From NCBI RefSeq assembly GCF_001591805.1, contig NZ_BCVP01000004.1:124001-188000 (forward strand): a DNA stretch of 64,000 nucleotides, written 5' to 3'. Below are positions 16,771-26,605 of this stretch, piece after piece (within the stretch, counting starts at the first letter, position 1; every line of letters begins with the position of its first letter). The notes under the pieces were generated by a model that searched no databases, had not been told where the DNA came from, and saw nothing but the letters and a program-made list of their open reading frames with translations. The position numbers and the translations under genes are program-made. This DNA comes from Neobacillus novalis NBRC 102450 (GTDB lineage: Bacteria; Bacillota; Bacilli; Bacillales; Cytobacillaceae).

Positions 16771-17066
16771 AGTCAAAAACTCCCTTTTCTATTTTCTTAT
16801 ATTTTATCACGGTTTACCCTATAAACATGTTACAAAAACAGCAACAATGGATTATCTTATTATTGCTGTTTTGTGCAGTTGTGAACGATTCAAATCAAAA
16901 AAATGAACAATTTTTTAAACCCTACTATATTGTTGAAGTCCGTGAATTTTATCACAGGCAAAATTTGAAAAAAGAATTAAGCTTTTACTATAAGGAAATG
17001 GTGAACTAGTACATCCATTTCTATCCTTATGAATCATTATCAACTAGGAAAAGGTTGGTGTATAAA
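16771..17066. other. intergenic region without a convincing gene
   Basis: About 296 bp lie between divergent genes. A 60-codon plus-strand ORF (16827-17009) lacks a ribosome binding site. A 9-bp inverted repeat AAACAGCAA/TTGCTGTTT (about 16836-16871) is present. I see no gene here that I can support. Confidence 0.4.
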
Positions 17067-17378
17067 ATGTTTATATCTATCGATGAAAAGGCAGGTTTAT
17101 GGTTTTCAAAAGAATTCGAAATTACTAAACCGTTCAGCATTCGAATGTTTCCTCAATACGCTGGATTTGGAGAGAAGCATAAAGGCTACAGCCTCGCTTT
17201 TTCGGCAGAGTATCCTGCAAATGCAGGAATTACAAAAGTGATAAATGGCATTACCTTTTTTGTTGAAGATAACGATGTTTGGTTTTTTAAAGATACGGAA
17301 ACATATTTATCTGTCGACGAACTCCTGGATGAATTACATGTTACTTACAAAGAAGAGGCAGGTATCAAAGTTCATTAA
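17067..17378 (+). CDS. HesB-like (YneR-type) protein
   Basis: The 103-residue protein resembles the Bacillus HesB/IscA-like YneR group: MFISIDEKAGLWFSKEF, the RMFPQYAGFGEKHKGYSLAF strand region and NGITFFVEDNDVWFF. The Cys residues that A-type Fe-S carriers use are absent, as in that group, so classic cluster carriage is unlikely. ATG 17067 has GGTG about 6 nt upstream, while TTG/GTG codons at 17055/17058 lie on the ribosome binding site. Confidence 0.75.
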   Translation: MFISIDEKAGLWFSKEFEITKPFSIRMFPQYAGFGEKHKGYSLAFSAEYPANAGITKVINGITFFVEDNDVWFFKDTETYLSVDELLDELHVTYKEEAGIKVH

Positions 17379-17388
17379 AATACGATAT

Positions 17389-17424
17389 AAAAACAAGCCA
17401 GATGAATTCATCTGGCTTGTTTTT
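17389..17424. terminator. bidirectional terminator
   Basis: A perfect palindrome of about 17 bp per arm (AAAACAAGCCAGATGAA and complement) lies between the convergent HesB-like and lipoprotein genes. Confidence 0.9.
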
Positions 17425-17431
17425 ATGATAG

Positions 17432-17977
17432 TTAGTTTACTTGCTTCCCTAAGCTTGGTGCTAATAATTTTGCGCTTTCAAAAACTTTTCCCAGTTTTTC
17501 TTCAGCTTGTGCAAACGTTGTATCCGCCGCTTCAAAATTAGGTGTGTCTTTTTTCAATTCATCTGCTTTTGCTTGATAAGAAGCTGCATAATCTTTCACA
17601 ATTGCTTCGAGATCGGCCTGTTGATCCTTTAGTCCAGCTGGAATTTGAGTACTATTAAGCTCCGAAGCCACTGCAGCGGCTGATTCACTGGCTGCCGCCT
17701 TTTCTTCTACAGTCGGTAATTCTTCAGGCTTTGCATCAGGATTCGATGCCTTCTTTTCATAAGCGTTTAAATCAGCATCTTTTGCGTTGATTTTATTGCC
17801 AAGCTCTATATAGAATTTAACTAATTCCTTCTTAACATCAACTTTAGGTGCTTCTGCTTCTTTTGCTGTTTCTTTTGGTGTATCGTTCTTTTCCGTTTTC
17901 GCATCATCTTTACTTGAGCAGGCGGTCAGACCGATTGCCATCGTTAATGCGGATAATAATAGTAAAAACTTTCTCAC
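17432..17977 (-). CDS. putative lipoprotein, unknown function
   Basis: The 181-residue protein has a lipoprotein signal peptide with lipobox LTAC (Cys20), followed by a Lys/Glu/Asp-rich linker (about 22-50) and an Ala/Glu/Lys-rich helical domain. It should be anchored to the outer face of the membrane. No known domain is recognised. It is monocistronic with its own terminator. Confidence 0.8.
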   Translation of the reverse strand: MRKFLLLLSALTMAIGLTACSSKDDAKTEKNDTPKETAKEAEAPKVDVKKELVKFYIELGNKINAKDADLNAYEKKASNPDAKPEELPTVEEKAAASESAAAVASELNSTQIPAGLKDQQADLEAIVKDYAASYQAKADELKKDTPNFEAADTTFAQAEEKLGKVFESAKLLAPSLGKQVN

Positions 17978-19056
<1,079 letters not shown>

Positions 19057-19083
19057 TATAGAATTGAATGGAGTTGAATTGTT

Positions 19084-19479
19084 TTGGGTGATATTACATT
19101 ATTCGGTATCCCAATTTCATTTGGTACGATGATTTATCAGGCTATTATTTTTACGGTTCTTGTTTTTATTTTAAAGAAGTTGGTTTTAAAAAAGTTGGTG
19201 AATATACTTGATAATAGGAAACAGCATATTGAAAATCAGCTCCAATTAACGGAAAAATATAAATTCGATGCTGAAAAGAATCTTGAAACAAGTGAAATCA
19301 TCCTTAAACAAGCGCGGGCAGATTCGAGAGAAATTAGGAAGCATAGTGAAAATGAGGCGAAGCTGATTCTTCAAGAAGCTAAAGACAAAGCTAAACAAAT
19401 CCTTAAAGAAGCAAAAGAAGAAGCATTCCTTTCACGTTCTCGGTCCTTTACTCAAAAAGACCAATTTAAGGGGGCTTAA
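19084..19479 (+). CDS. short orphan F0-type ATP synthase subunit b-like protein
   Basis: The 131-residue protein has one N-terminal membrane helix (about 14-32) and a long charged helix (about 40-120) rich in A/E/K/R, as in AtpF. Bacillus AtpF is about 170 residues, so roughly 40 C-terminal residues that contact delta are missing. It instead ends in a Ser/Arg- and Gln/Lys-rich tail. The TTG start has GGAG about 10 nt upstream. It lies 27 nt after the subunit a-like gene and 3 nt before the next gene. A peripheral stalk that cannot reach F1 is inference. Confidence 0.75.
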   Translation: MGDITLFGIPISFGTMIYQAIIFTVLVFILKKLVLKKLVNILDNRKQHIENQLQLTEKYKFDAEKNLETSEIILKQARADSREIRKHSENEAKLILQEAKDKAKQILKEAKEEAFLSRSRSFTQKDQFKGA

Positions 19480-19482
19480 TTT

Positions 19483-20448
19483 ATGAAGCACAAGTTTACA
19501 AAATACTTGGGCAGAGTTACCGAAAATCTTGAATTAGGTTTTGAAGAAAAATGGATTTATATCCATTACACAAAAGGCTCGATTGAAAAGACCGCGTGTC
19601 TATTAAAAAATGAGAACAAATCCGAACAAGAGTATCTCGAGGTTTTTTTAAAAGAAAATAATGTCTCTGAAGAAATGAAAAAAGAGGTTAGGAAATTTTT
19701 TAAGAATGAAAAGACTCATAACGATGCACATTGGAATGAATTCACAACCTTTCTAATGAAAGCCCTTTCTTTAAATATGGTATTCGGAATAACCATTGCA
19801 CTATGTGTTTATGCTGGTTACAAGGTGGGGGCACTACTAGATGCCCGGTATGATATTTACCCCACTTTAACTCTGATAGGTACTTTTTCCGGAATTGGAA
19901 TTGGCGGTGTGACGGCATATTCGATGGTTCAACGGTATTTTAAATCCTCTATTCAAAAAAAGAATAGTAAGGAACAACCTGCTAAATTAGAGCAGGTTGA
20001 TATCAGAAAGTACCCGGTTATCGATGTAACCATTGAGGATATTCGGAAAGCCGTCAGGACGTTTTCCGATAATCTGCCAAAGGGCGTTTACCGGACCATT
20101 CTTGTTCAGGACGATCATAGTATCGACTATCAGCAGCTAGCACCAATGCTTGGCGGGATTCCTTCTAAAAAATTCTATATGTCAAAAGAAACATATGATT
20201 TATTTGAAGAAAGTGAAAAACAAATTCCAATTGAAATGGATATCGTTCAAAAGGCTGTTGACCAATATGTCAAGGAGCGTAAGGAATATCCAATGCTACA
20301 ATTTGACCCGCTTCGCAGGGTGAATTATTATCAGCTATTACAGGATCACTTTCTTAAATCAGCACCGGAAATACAATTTTATATTACCGATTTGGATGGA
20401 CTAATTACCCATATAAAACCACAGAAAAAGACCTCCTCTCAAAGCTGA
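19483..20448 (+). CDS. AtpI/AtpZ-like two-helix protein with large soluble flanks
   Basis: The 321-residue protein has three parts. A soluble N-terminal part occupies about residues 1-88. Two membrane helices (about 93-112 and 122-145) with GYKVGALLDARYDIYPTLTLIG between them match the AtpI/AtpZ family (F0F1-ATPase gene 1). A soluble C-terminal part of about 165 residues, with KKFYMSKETYDLFEE, IVQKAVDQYVKE and FYITDLDGLITH, resembles the Bacillus DUF3939 domain as far as I can judge. Ordinary AtpI/AtpZ is about 80-130 residues. AAGGGGG precedes the ATG and the gene is tightly coupled to the b-like gene. Function is unknown. Confidence 0.75.
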   Translation: MKHKFTKYLGRVTENLELGFEEKWIYIHYTKGSIEKTACLLKNENKSEQEYLEVFLKENNVSEEMKKEVRKFFKNEKTHNDAHWNEFTTFLMKALSLNMVFGITIALCVYAGYKVGALLDARYDIYPTLTLIGTFSGIGIGGVTAYSMVQRYFKSSIQKKNSKEQPAKLEQVDIRKYPVIDVTIEDIRKAVRTFSDNLPKGVYRTILVQDDHSIDYQQLAPMLGGIPSKKFYMSKETYDLFEESEKQIPIEMDIVQKAVDQYVKERKEYPMLQFDPLRRVNYYQLLQDHFLKSAPEIQFYITDLDGLITHIKPQKKTSSQS

Positions 20449-20462
20449 GAGGAGTTTTTTTA
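20433..20462 (+). terminator. terminator of the orphan F0 cluster
   Basis: CTCCTCTCA/TGAGAGGAG with an AAGC loop and eight T overlaps the last stop codon. It shows the cluster is a closed three-gene unit. Confidence 0.88.
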
Positions 20463-20555
20463 TATTTTAAAAGATGGTTTTTTTGCTTTTCTTTCAGTAA
20501 TATTGAGATAATATCAATTGACAATATTATTTATCCAAAACGAGGGGTTACAAAG

Positions 20556-21812
20556 ATGTTAAAACAGAAAAGTAAATCACAGCATTTAGCGGCTATTTCT
20601 CTTATTGTGATGGCAGCTGGATTTTTAGCTACTATTCCATTACCGCTATCAGTGTGGAGAACCATCCTCCAAGGCGGATTTGAAGCAGGGCTTGTTGGGG
20701 GACTTGCCGACTGGTTTGCCGTTACGGCCTTATTCCGACACCCAATGGGACTGCCAATTCCGCACACAGCCCTTTTGCCAAAAAACAGAGAAAAGATTAT
20801 TGCGAAAATCATTTCGATGCTAGAGCAGGACTGGCTGACAAAGGAGAGCATCCGTAAAAAAATAGAAACGTTTCAGTTCAGCGAAAAATTATTTACCATC
20901 ATTAATAAGGAAATACACGCACAGCCGGTAAAGAAAAACATCATCACTCTTATTCAGCATTTTATCAAAAAGATTGAGATTAAGATGATAGCGCCGATAA
21001 TTGAAAAAGAGCTAAAAGCCTTTCTCGAGAATATAGATATAAATTACTACTTTCCATTACTTGTCGATCAAATTACGATTCGGAAATACGATGAAAAAAC
21101 ACTTGATTACATCCTTAAAGAAATTGATGATTGGGCCAAAAAGGAAAGTACAAAGAATCAGCTTGGCGGGATGGCTGTTGAAATGATTGAAAATATAAAA
21201 GCGGACGGTATCATGCAGTTTGCGTTAAGATCATTTAGCAATCTTGTAAACGAGGAGAAATTAGGGAATATTATCCAAGGTTTGATTCTAAAAGGTGTTG
21301 ATAGTTATCGTGATCCCTTGAATCAAAATAGACAAACCTTATTAATCCACATTGATACCAAGCTGCAAAATATTAAAAGTGATGAAAAGATATATGATGA
21401 GCTTAATCGGTTTAAACTGCAAATCATTGCAAAATGGAAACCCGAAGAAAAAATAATCGAGCTTTTAACTAAGTTCCAGCAAAAGGCTCATGATTTTGTG
21501 GAAGAGCCCAGCTTTTACGATGAATATATACTTCCCTTAATTACGAAAAGTCTAAACGAGCTTAAAGAAAATCCAGATAAGATGACGCAACTGGAAGCAT
21601 GGATTAAAAAACAAATATCCAGCTTTGTTGATCGCAATCATTCAAAAATCGGGATACTTGTTCGGGAAAATTTAGATAAACTTGATACTAAAACTCTTAT
21701 CCATATGATTGAAACAAATGTAGGAAAGGACTTGCAATGGATTCGGGTAAACGGAGCCGTTTGTGGATTCATAATTGGCCTTGTATTAGTAGGAATAAAG
21801 GCCTTATTTTAA
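20556..21812 (+). CDS. DUF445 family membrane protein (YheB/YjiN-like)
   Basis: The 418-residue protein has an N-terminal membrane helix region (about 10-60) with the conserved GGFEAGLVGGLADWFAVTALFRHPMGLPIPHTA segment. It then has a long helical middle (about 65-385) and a C-terminal membrane helix (about 395-416, VNGAVCGFIIGLVLVGIKAL). This is the DUF445 layout, function unknown. AGGGG precedes the ATG and a terminator follows. Confidence 0.9.
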   Translation: MLKQKSKSQHLAAISLIVMAAGFLATIPLPLSVWRTILQGGFEAGLVGGLADWFAVTALFRHPMGLPIPHTALLPKNREKIIAKIISMLEQDWLTKESIRKKIETFQFSEKLFTIINKEIHAQPVKKNIITLIQHFIKKIEIKMIAPIIEKELKAFLENIDINYYFPLLVDQITIRKYDEKTLDYILKEIDDWAKKESTKNQLGGMAVEMIENIKADGIMQFALRSFSNLVNEEKLGNIIQGLILKGVDSYRDPLNQNRQTLLIHIDTKLQNIKSDEKIYDELNRFKLQIIAKWKPEEKIIELLTKFQQKAHDFVEEPSFYDEYILPLITKSLNELKENPDKMTQLEAWIKKQISSFVDRNHSKIGILVRENLDKLDTKTLIHMIETNVGKDLQWIRVNGAVCGFIIGLVLVGIKALF

Positions 21813-21817
21813 ACTTT

Positions 21818-21854
21818 TAAAGCACCTTGAATTCCAATTAGGGTGCTTTTTTTA
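21818..21854 (+). terminator. terminator of the DUF445 gene
   Basis: AGCACC (21821-21826) pairs with GGTGCT (21842-21847), followed by seven or more T. Confidence 0.75.
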
Positions 21855-21969
21855 TTACTTTTTACCCCAAAAATCTTTTCTTGTCCCGGTAATTCCAAGT
21901 TCTTTTTCAGAATAATCCTACATATTTACTACTGTAGTCATTATTTTTATATGGAAAAGGGGCGGAAAA

Positions 21970-22335
21970 ATGGGTATTAAGTTTATTAAAATCTCTGTTG
22001 TCTATTTTGTCATCGGAGTTTGCATCGGGATGTATATGTCGATGTCGCAAAAATTCACCTTCACTCCTGTCCACGTTCATATTAATTTATTAGGATGGAT
22101 GTCAATGGGAATGGCTGGTCTTATCTATGTGGCGTTTCCAAGTGCAGCAAAAACGACATTAGCCAAGGTTCACTTCTGGCTGCATAATATTTCACTGCCA
22201 ATTATGATGATTGGACTTGCATTTTTAGTATCTGGGACAGAAAAAGCAGAGCCTGCAGTTGCTACAGGCGGTACATTAATGGTTTTAGGGATTATTCTCT
22301 TTGCCATCAACATCATTAAAAATGTTAAACAGTAA
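21970..22335 (+). CDS. small heme-copper oxidase subunit I-like membrane protein
   Basis: The 121-residue protein has four membrane helices (about 5-22, 34-55, 68-88 and 96-115). The motif FTFTPVHVHINLLGWMSMGM is that of an early helix in cytochrome c oxidase subunit I/NnrS-type proteins, where a His ligates heme. A further His pair lies in VHFWLHN. It is far too short for an oxidase. Heme binding is inference. AAAAGGGGCGG precedes the ATG. Confidence 0.75.
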   Translation: MGIKFIKISVVYFVIGVCIGMYMSMSQKFTFTPVHVHINLLGWMSMGMAGLIYVAFPSAAKTTLAKVHFWLHNISLPIMMIGLAFLVSGTEKAEPAVATGGTLMVLGIILFAINIIKNVKQ

Positions 22336-22356
22336 TCCGTGAGACTTATTTTATTA

Positions 22357-22387
22357 AAAAAGACGCCATTTTTGCATGGCGTCTTTT
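22357..22387. terminator. bidirectional terminator
   Basis: AGACGCCAT (22361-22369) pairs with ATGGCGTCT (22376-22384) with A and T runs. It serves both convergent genes. Confidence 0.88.
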
Positions 22388-23236
22388 CTAATAACCTTTA
22401 TACACATACTGATCCTTAGGAGCAGCTGTTTTTGTCCACTTTTCTACTTTTAAAATCGGAATATTTGTTTTGAAGGGTTGATAATAAATCGTCGATATTT
22501 TCCCTTTTACGGTAATCCACTCGTCGTTCCTTAGCTTCGTTCCATCCGGCATGTCTACAAGCATTCCGAAGACGCCGGAGTCAGCAATACAATGAATGAT
22601 GCCAAAACGGAATACGAAGAGCTGATTTTTATCTATCGTCTCAGCATCGTTAAATACAAAGCCCTTAAACTCGATATCTTTTCCTAAGAAATCCCCTGGA
22701 AAGTTATATATCGTTTCCATCCCATTTAAATAATTTTTATCGTTTAAGATAATCGTTTTTTGATCAATATATTTTTTCTTCTCGGTTTTCATACGGGCGT
22801 CGTATTCATCTTTTCCATAGTAAACACTTGTATCTGGACGCAGGAATTGCTGCTGCATAAACGGATCCCCTTTTCCCTCATCATAAATCGGAAAATGGAA
22901 ACCTTTTGCCTTTACAATATTTGAATCAAGAGTAGCAATCGGGAAAAATAACCCAGAGATAATCGGAAAAGCAAAAATTGGATAAACCAAAAGCTTTTTG
23001 TACCACTTGTCTTCTTTAGAATGATTGTGTCCGCAATGATCATGTTCACAGCCGGCATCTTTTGTATGATCCTTGTTTATCAACAAAATTTGGACAATCG
23101 TTAAAACTAATAACGCATAACCGGCTATCGCTGACAGGTAGGAATACTTCATATTGATATATTTTGAAATATCTCCACTAAGGTGCAATTGAAAGATTAA
23201 GTAGGTAAAGCCAATTAAAATTAAACTCCTTATCAA
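22388..23236 (-). CDS. ycgQ: TIGR03943/YcgQ family membrane protein
   Basis: The 282-residue partner of the YcgR permease has four membrane helices in the N-terminal part (about 3-20, 32-52, 83-100), with a His/Cys-rich loop CEHDHCGHNHS (about 63-73) that may bind metal. A soluble C-terminal domain of about 165 residues follows, with FKGFVF and GIIHCIADSGVFGMLVD. The TTG start has AGGAGGGG 5 nt upstream, which overlaps the ycgR stop, so translation is coupled. The substrate is unknown. Confidence 0.88.
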   Translation of the reverse strand: MIRSLILIGFTYLIFQLHLSGDISKYINMKYSYLSAIAGYALLVLTIVQILLINKDHTKDAGCEHDHCGHNHSKEDKWYKKLLVYPIFAFPIISGLFFPIATLDSNIVKAKGFHFPIYDEGKGDPFMQQQFLRPDTSVYYGKDEYDARMKTEKKKYIDQKTIILNDKNYLNGMETIYNFPGDFLGKDIEFKGFVFNDAETIDKNQLFVFRFGIIHCIADSGVFGMLVDMPDGTKLRNDEWITVKGKISTIYYQPFKTNIPILKVEKWTKTAAPKDQYVYKGY

Positions 23237-23247
23237 GCTAACCCCTC

Positions 23248-24132
23248 CTAAAACAACAACGAGTATACAAAGACAACGGCAAACACAGCAGAAACAATCA
23301 TAAATACGAGTCGTTTTTTAAATGTTGCCAGCATCATCATTAAATTCTTAATATCGACCATTGGGCCAAATACTAAAAACGCTAATAATGAACCGGTTGA
23401 AAACGTAGTTCTAAAGGAGGAAGCAATAAAAGCGTCCGCTTCGGAACAAAGAGAAAGAATAAAGGATAACGTCATCATAACTAAGGAAGATGATACGGGG
23501 CCCTGACCAATAGCGACAAGAGTTGTCGTTTTTACGTAAGTTTGGACAGCAGCTGCAATTAGTGAACCAATTACCAAATATTTCCCCATTGAGAAAAACT
23601 CTTCTACAGCATGTTCAAGTGTCTGCCAAATTTTTCGCATGACAGTTGTCTTTTCTTCATGATGATGGTGATGATGTGATTCTTTAAACGGATTTCCCTT
23701 ATAGCGATAGGCAATCAAGATTCCTACAGCAAAGGCAACAACAAGCGCCCCAATGGAGCGGAAGATTGGCATTTTCCAATCACTGCCGAAGGCAATATAA
23801 GTAGCAAATAAAACCACCGGATTGATGATTGGTGCGGTTAGCATAAAGGCAATCCCTGCAGAAATCGGCACTCCTTTTGCAACAAGCCGGCTGACAATCG
23901 GGACAATCCCACATTCACACGATGGAAATAATATTCCTAAAAAACTCGCAAAAATCACTGCAAGTACTTTATTTTTCGGCATAATCTTCGCAATCATTTC
24001 TTCGGTCACAAAGATTTGAATGATTCCCGAGATTAACACCCCGAGTGTCACAAATGGTAATGCTTCAATAAGGATAGAGATAAAAATGGTATTCATTTGT
24101 AAAAATGACTGCGGTAATGAGATACCAAACAT
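23248..24132 (-). CDS. ycgR: DUF318 family permease YcgR
   Basis: The 294-residue permease has about eight membrane helices and the DUF318 signature segments SFLGILFPSCECGIVPIVSRL and PVSSSLVMMTLSFILSLCSEADAFIASSFR. A HHHHHHEE loop lies at about residues 157-164. With YcgQ it forms a two-gene unit widespread in Bacillus. Export or handling of a metal or a small anion is only inferred from the His and Cys clusters. The ATG follows AGGAGG. Confidence 0.88.
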   Translation of the reverse strand: MFGISLPQSFLQMNTIFISILIEALPFVTLGVLISGIIQIFVTEEMIAKIMPKNKVLAVIFASFLGILFPSCECGIVPIVSRLVAKGVPISAGIAFMLTAPIINPVVLFATYIAFGSDWKMPIFRSIGALVVAFAVGILIAYRYKGNPFKESHHHHHHEEKTTVMRKIWQTLEHAVEEFFSMGKYLVIGSLIAAAVQTYVKTTTLVAIGQGPVSSSLVMMTLSFILSLCSEADAFIASSFRTTFSTGSLLAFLVFGPMVDIKNLMMMLATFKKRLVFMIVSAVFAVVFVYSLLF

Positions 24133-24232
24133 AGTAATCCTCCTAATACCAAAACTGATGTAAACTACTATACTCGGATTCTTTTATTTCGTCCAACGAA
24201 AAATATGGAATGGAATAAGAAGTTTTCGTTTT

Positions 24233-24268
24233 ATAAAAAAATACTGCCTGCCAAATATTTGGCGGCAG
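24233..24268 (-). terminator. terminator of the e(P4)-type phosphatase gene
   Basis: Eleven base pairs with one bulge (CTGCC-GCCAAA and complement, 24244-24268) are followed on the minus strand by TATTTTTTTAT. Confidence 0.85.
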
Positions 24269-24279
24269 CATGGTTTTCG

Positions 24280-25098
24280 TTATGGTTGAAATGGCTGTAA
24301 GCTTTCTTTCCTAAGCTTCAATCTTTCCTCTATAGATTTGCTCGAGTTGTGATTATAGATTGCGCCTTCCCAATCCCCATACATTGGGTTAGGAAACACA
24401 ATTAGTTTTCTACCGAATTCTTCTTTGTGTTTAGTTACAGCATCTATCCTTCCGGTTACCGATAACTCGTCAAATCCACTAAAATCCCCTAAATTATCGC
24501 CAAACAAAAGCACGATTTCATGGGTTTTGGCTACTTGCAGGCGCCTGTTTTCTTTCCCGCTTTCACCTTTTTGTTTTAAAAACACATGGTCGGAAGCTGC
24601 CTGTGGTACACCGATAGCCTGCAAATTTTTAACCGTGATTGCTTTTTTTGCTTCTTTTCGGTTGGTAATGTAGAAAATAGCAACACCCTTTGAATCGGCA
24701 TAGGTTAGAAATTCTAATGCACCTGGCAGTGGTTGTGCTGCCGCCTTGTCTTCCCATTTACTCCAATTTAAGGGATAGTTCTCTCCTGATACTATTTTCC
24801 CGGCAAAAAGCGGGCTATTATCGATCACCGTTTCGTCCAAATCAAGAACAATTGCTGGTTTTAGCCCTTTATTCTTGACCCTTTTACTCAAGATGTCATC
24901 TAGTCTCATTTTTCCTAAATTGTAGCCCTGGTAATATAAAGCTTTAGCTTCCCCTGATGTTTGATACCAGAGAACGGACATCGTGTTTTGTTCTGCCAAG
25001 CTTTCGGTTGGACTTGTCACAGTTTGTGCACAAGCACTAATTCCGGACAGTGAAAGTGATAAGGCAACAGCAGATATTATTGTGGTAATTTTCTTCAT
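24280..25098 (-). CDS. lipoprotein e(P4)-family 5'-nucleotidase/acid phosphatase
   Basis: The 272-residue HAD superfamily (class III B) phosphatase is exported and lipid-anchored: the signal peptide ends in lipobox ISAC (Cys22). The catalytic motif is VLDLDETVIDNSP (about 83-95), with FYITNRKE as motif 2 and FGDNLGDFSG as the acidic metal-binding motif. It probably releases phosphate from nucleotides outside the cell. It is monocistronic with a terminator. Confidence 0.92.
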   Translation of the reverse strand: MKKITTIISAVALSLSLSGISACAQTVTSPTESLAEQNTMSVLWYQTSGEAKALYYQGYNLGKMRLDDILSKRVKNKGLKPAIVLDLDETVIDNSPLFAGKIVSGENYPLNWSKWEDKAAAQPLPGALEFLTYADSKGVAIFYITNRKEAKKAITVKNLQAIGVPQAASDHVFLKQKGESGKENRRLQVAKTHEIVLLFGDNLGDFSGFDELSVTGRIDAVTKHKEEFGRKLIVFPNPMYGDWEGAIYNHNSSKSIEERLKLRKESLQPFQP

Positions 25099-25227
25099 CT
25101 ATTCAGCCCTCCTTGACTTATACCGTTTTAGTATATGGAATAATGAAAAATCTAAGTAAAAATGCTCCAAAAATATGATATAATTAGCGATAGTAATTAT
25201 TTTGACATTTTTAGAGGAGGAATGAGT

Positions 25228-26361
25228 ATGTTTATTGGTGTACCTAAAGAAATTAAAAATAATGAAAATCGCGTGGCCCTTACGCCTGCTGGTGTCGTTT
25301 CATTCTTAACAGCCGGCCATCAAGTAATAGTAGAAAAAGACGCTGGAATTGGAAGCGGTTTCACAAATGATGATTATACAAATGCCGGTGCCGATATTAT
25401 TGATAACGCTGCAACAGTTTGGGAGAAAGCAGATATGATTATGAAAGTGAAAGAGCCTCTTTCAAGTGAATATCAATATTTCCGTCCGGGCTTAATTCTA
25501 TTTACATACTTACACCTTGCTGCTGAGCCTGCACTTGCAAAAGCTTTAAAAGAAAAAGGGGTTATCGCTGTTGCGTATGAAACGGTGGCCGTAAACAAAA
25601 CTCTACCACTTTTAACTCCAATGAGTGAAGTAGCTGGCAGGATGGCTGCCCAAATCGGTGCCCAATTCTTGCAAAAAAATAATGGCGGCCAAGGAATATT
25701 GCTTGCTGGTGTTCCAGGGGTTAACCGTGGTAAAGTAACCATTATCGGTGGTGGAATTGTTGGAACAAACGCGGCTAAAATGGCTATCGGTTTAGGCGCT
25801 GATGTTACTATTATTGACCTGAGTGCTGACCGTCTGCGCCAGCTTGATGATATTTTTGGAAATCAAATCAAAACATTGATGTCAAATCCAATGAACATCG
25901 CAGAAGCTGCGGCGGAAGCTGATCTGCTAATCGGAGCTGTGTTAATCCCTGGTGCTAAAGCACCGAAGCTTGTTAAGGAAGCAATGGTTAAGACAATGAA
26001 ACCAGGTTCTGTTATTGTCGATGTTGCGATTGACCAAGGCGGAATTGTTGAAACCTGCGATCACATTACCACTCATGATAACCCTACATTTGTCAAACAC
26101 GGGGTTGTTCACTATTCTGTAGCCAATATGCCAGGTGCCGTGCCAAGAACTTCAACCATTGCACTTACAAATGTTACGGTTCCATACGCATTGCAAATCG
26201 CAAATAAAGGGGTTTTCAAAGCCATCACAGAAAACGCTGCATTATTACTTGGCGTTAACGCAGCAGGTGGAGAAATCACCTATGAAGCGGTAGCAAAAGA
26301 TCTAGGGTATGATTATGTGCCAGTAGAAAAGGCGTTAGAAAAAGAATTGGCTGCCATTTAA
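25228..26361 (+). CDS. ald: alanine dehydrogenase
   Basis: The 377-residue enzyme reversibly oxidises L-alanine to pyruvate and ammonia with NAD. In Bacillus it is needed for alanine use and normal sporulation (spoVN). [17 protein letters not shown] opens the protein; the NAD-binding segment is [17 protein letters not shown] (about 170-186). The frame runs open to 25162, but GAGGAGG lies 7 nt before ATG 25228 and the length then equals that of B. subtilis Ald (378). Confidence 0.97.
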   Translation: MFIGVPKEIKNNENRVALTPAGVVSFLTAGHQVIVEKDAGIGSGFTNDDYTNAGADIIDNAATVWEKADMIMKVKEPLSSEYQYFRPGLILFTYLHLAAEPALAKALKEKGVIAVAYETVAVNKTLPLLTPMSEVAGRMAAQIGAQFLQKNNGGQGILLAGVPGVNRGKVTIIGGGIVGTNAAKMAIGLGADVTIIDLSADRLRQLDDIFGNQIKTLMSNPMNIAEAAAEADLLIGAVLIPGAKAPKLVKEAMVKTMKPGSVIVDVAIDQGGIVETCDHITTHDNPTFVKHGVVHYSVANMPGAVPRTSTIALTNVTVPYALQIANKGVFKAITENAALLLGVNAAGGEITYEAVAKDLGYDYVPVEKALEKELAAI

Positions 26362-26370
26362 CTTAGAAAA

Positions 26371-26413
26371 GAGGGTGTCACAACAAGGGGGCTTCCCCTG
26401 TTGTGACATCCTC
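26371..26413 (+). terminator. terminator of ald
   Basis: A long stem (GAGG-TGTCACAACA-GGGG with its complement, with a wobble and a bulge) lies directly after the stop. The T tract is short. Confidence 0.75.
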
Positions 26414-26452
26414 TCTTTGTTATAAGATAAGATAGAAAATTTCGACTTTGAG

Positions 26453-26605
26453 AATTGTCCAGCTCCAGCGCCCTAGCGGCTAGTGTCCTTCGCTCTCCGC
26501 CCTACGATAAGTCAACATCGAATCGCTCCGCTCTTCGTGTTTCCTTTATCTCAGTTGGAGCGCTCCAGGCCATACGCCGCTGACCAGGGCGCTTGCGCTT
26601 TTCTT
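26453..26605. repeat. 153-bp palindromic intergenic repeat, copy 1
   Basis: This element is repeated in reverse orientation at 58454-58606 with the same length and high identity. Its ends form imperfect inverted repeats around AGCGCCCT and GCGGC, so the RNA or single strand can fold. It abuts the spoVR stop codon. It encodes no plausible protein. It resembles the dispersed non-coding repeats common in Bacillaceae genomes. Confidence 0.85.

Noticed and set aside
16827..17009. 60-codon plus-strand ORF with a hydrophobic start
   Set aside because: No ribosome binding site and no recognisable family.
25162..25227. 22-residue N-terminal extension of alanine dehydrogenase
   Set aside because: The extension contains the ribosome binding site and makes the protein longer than known Ald enzymes.
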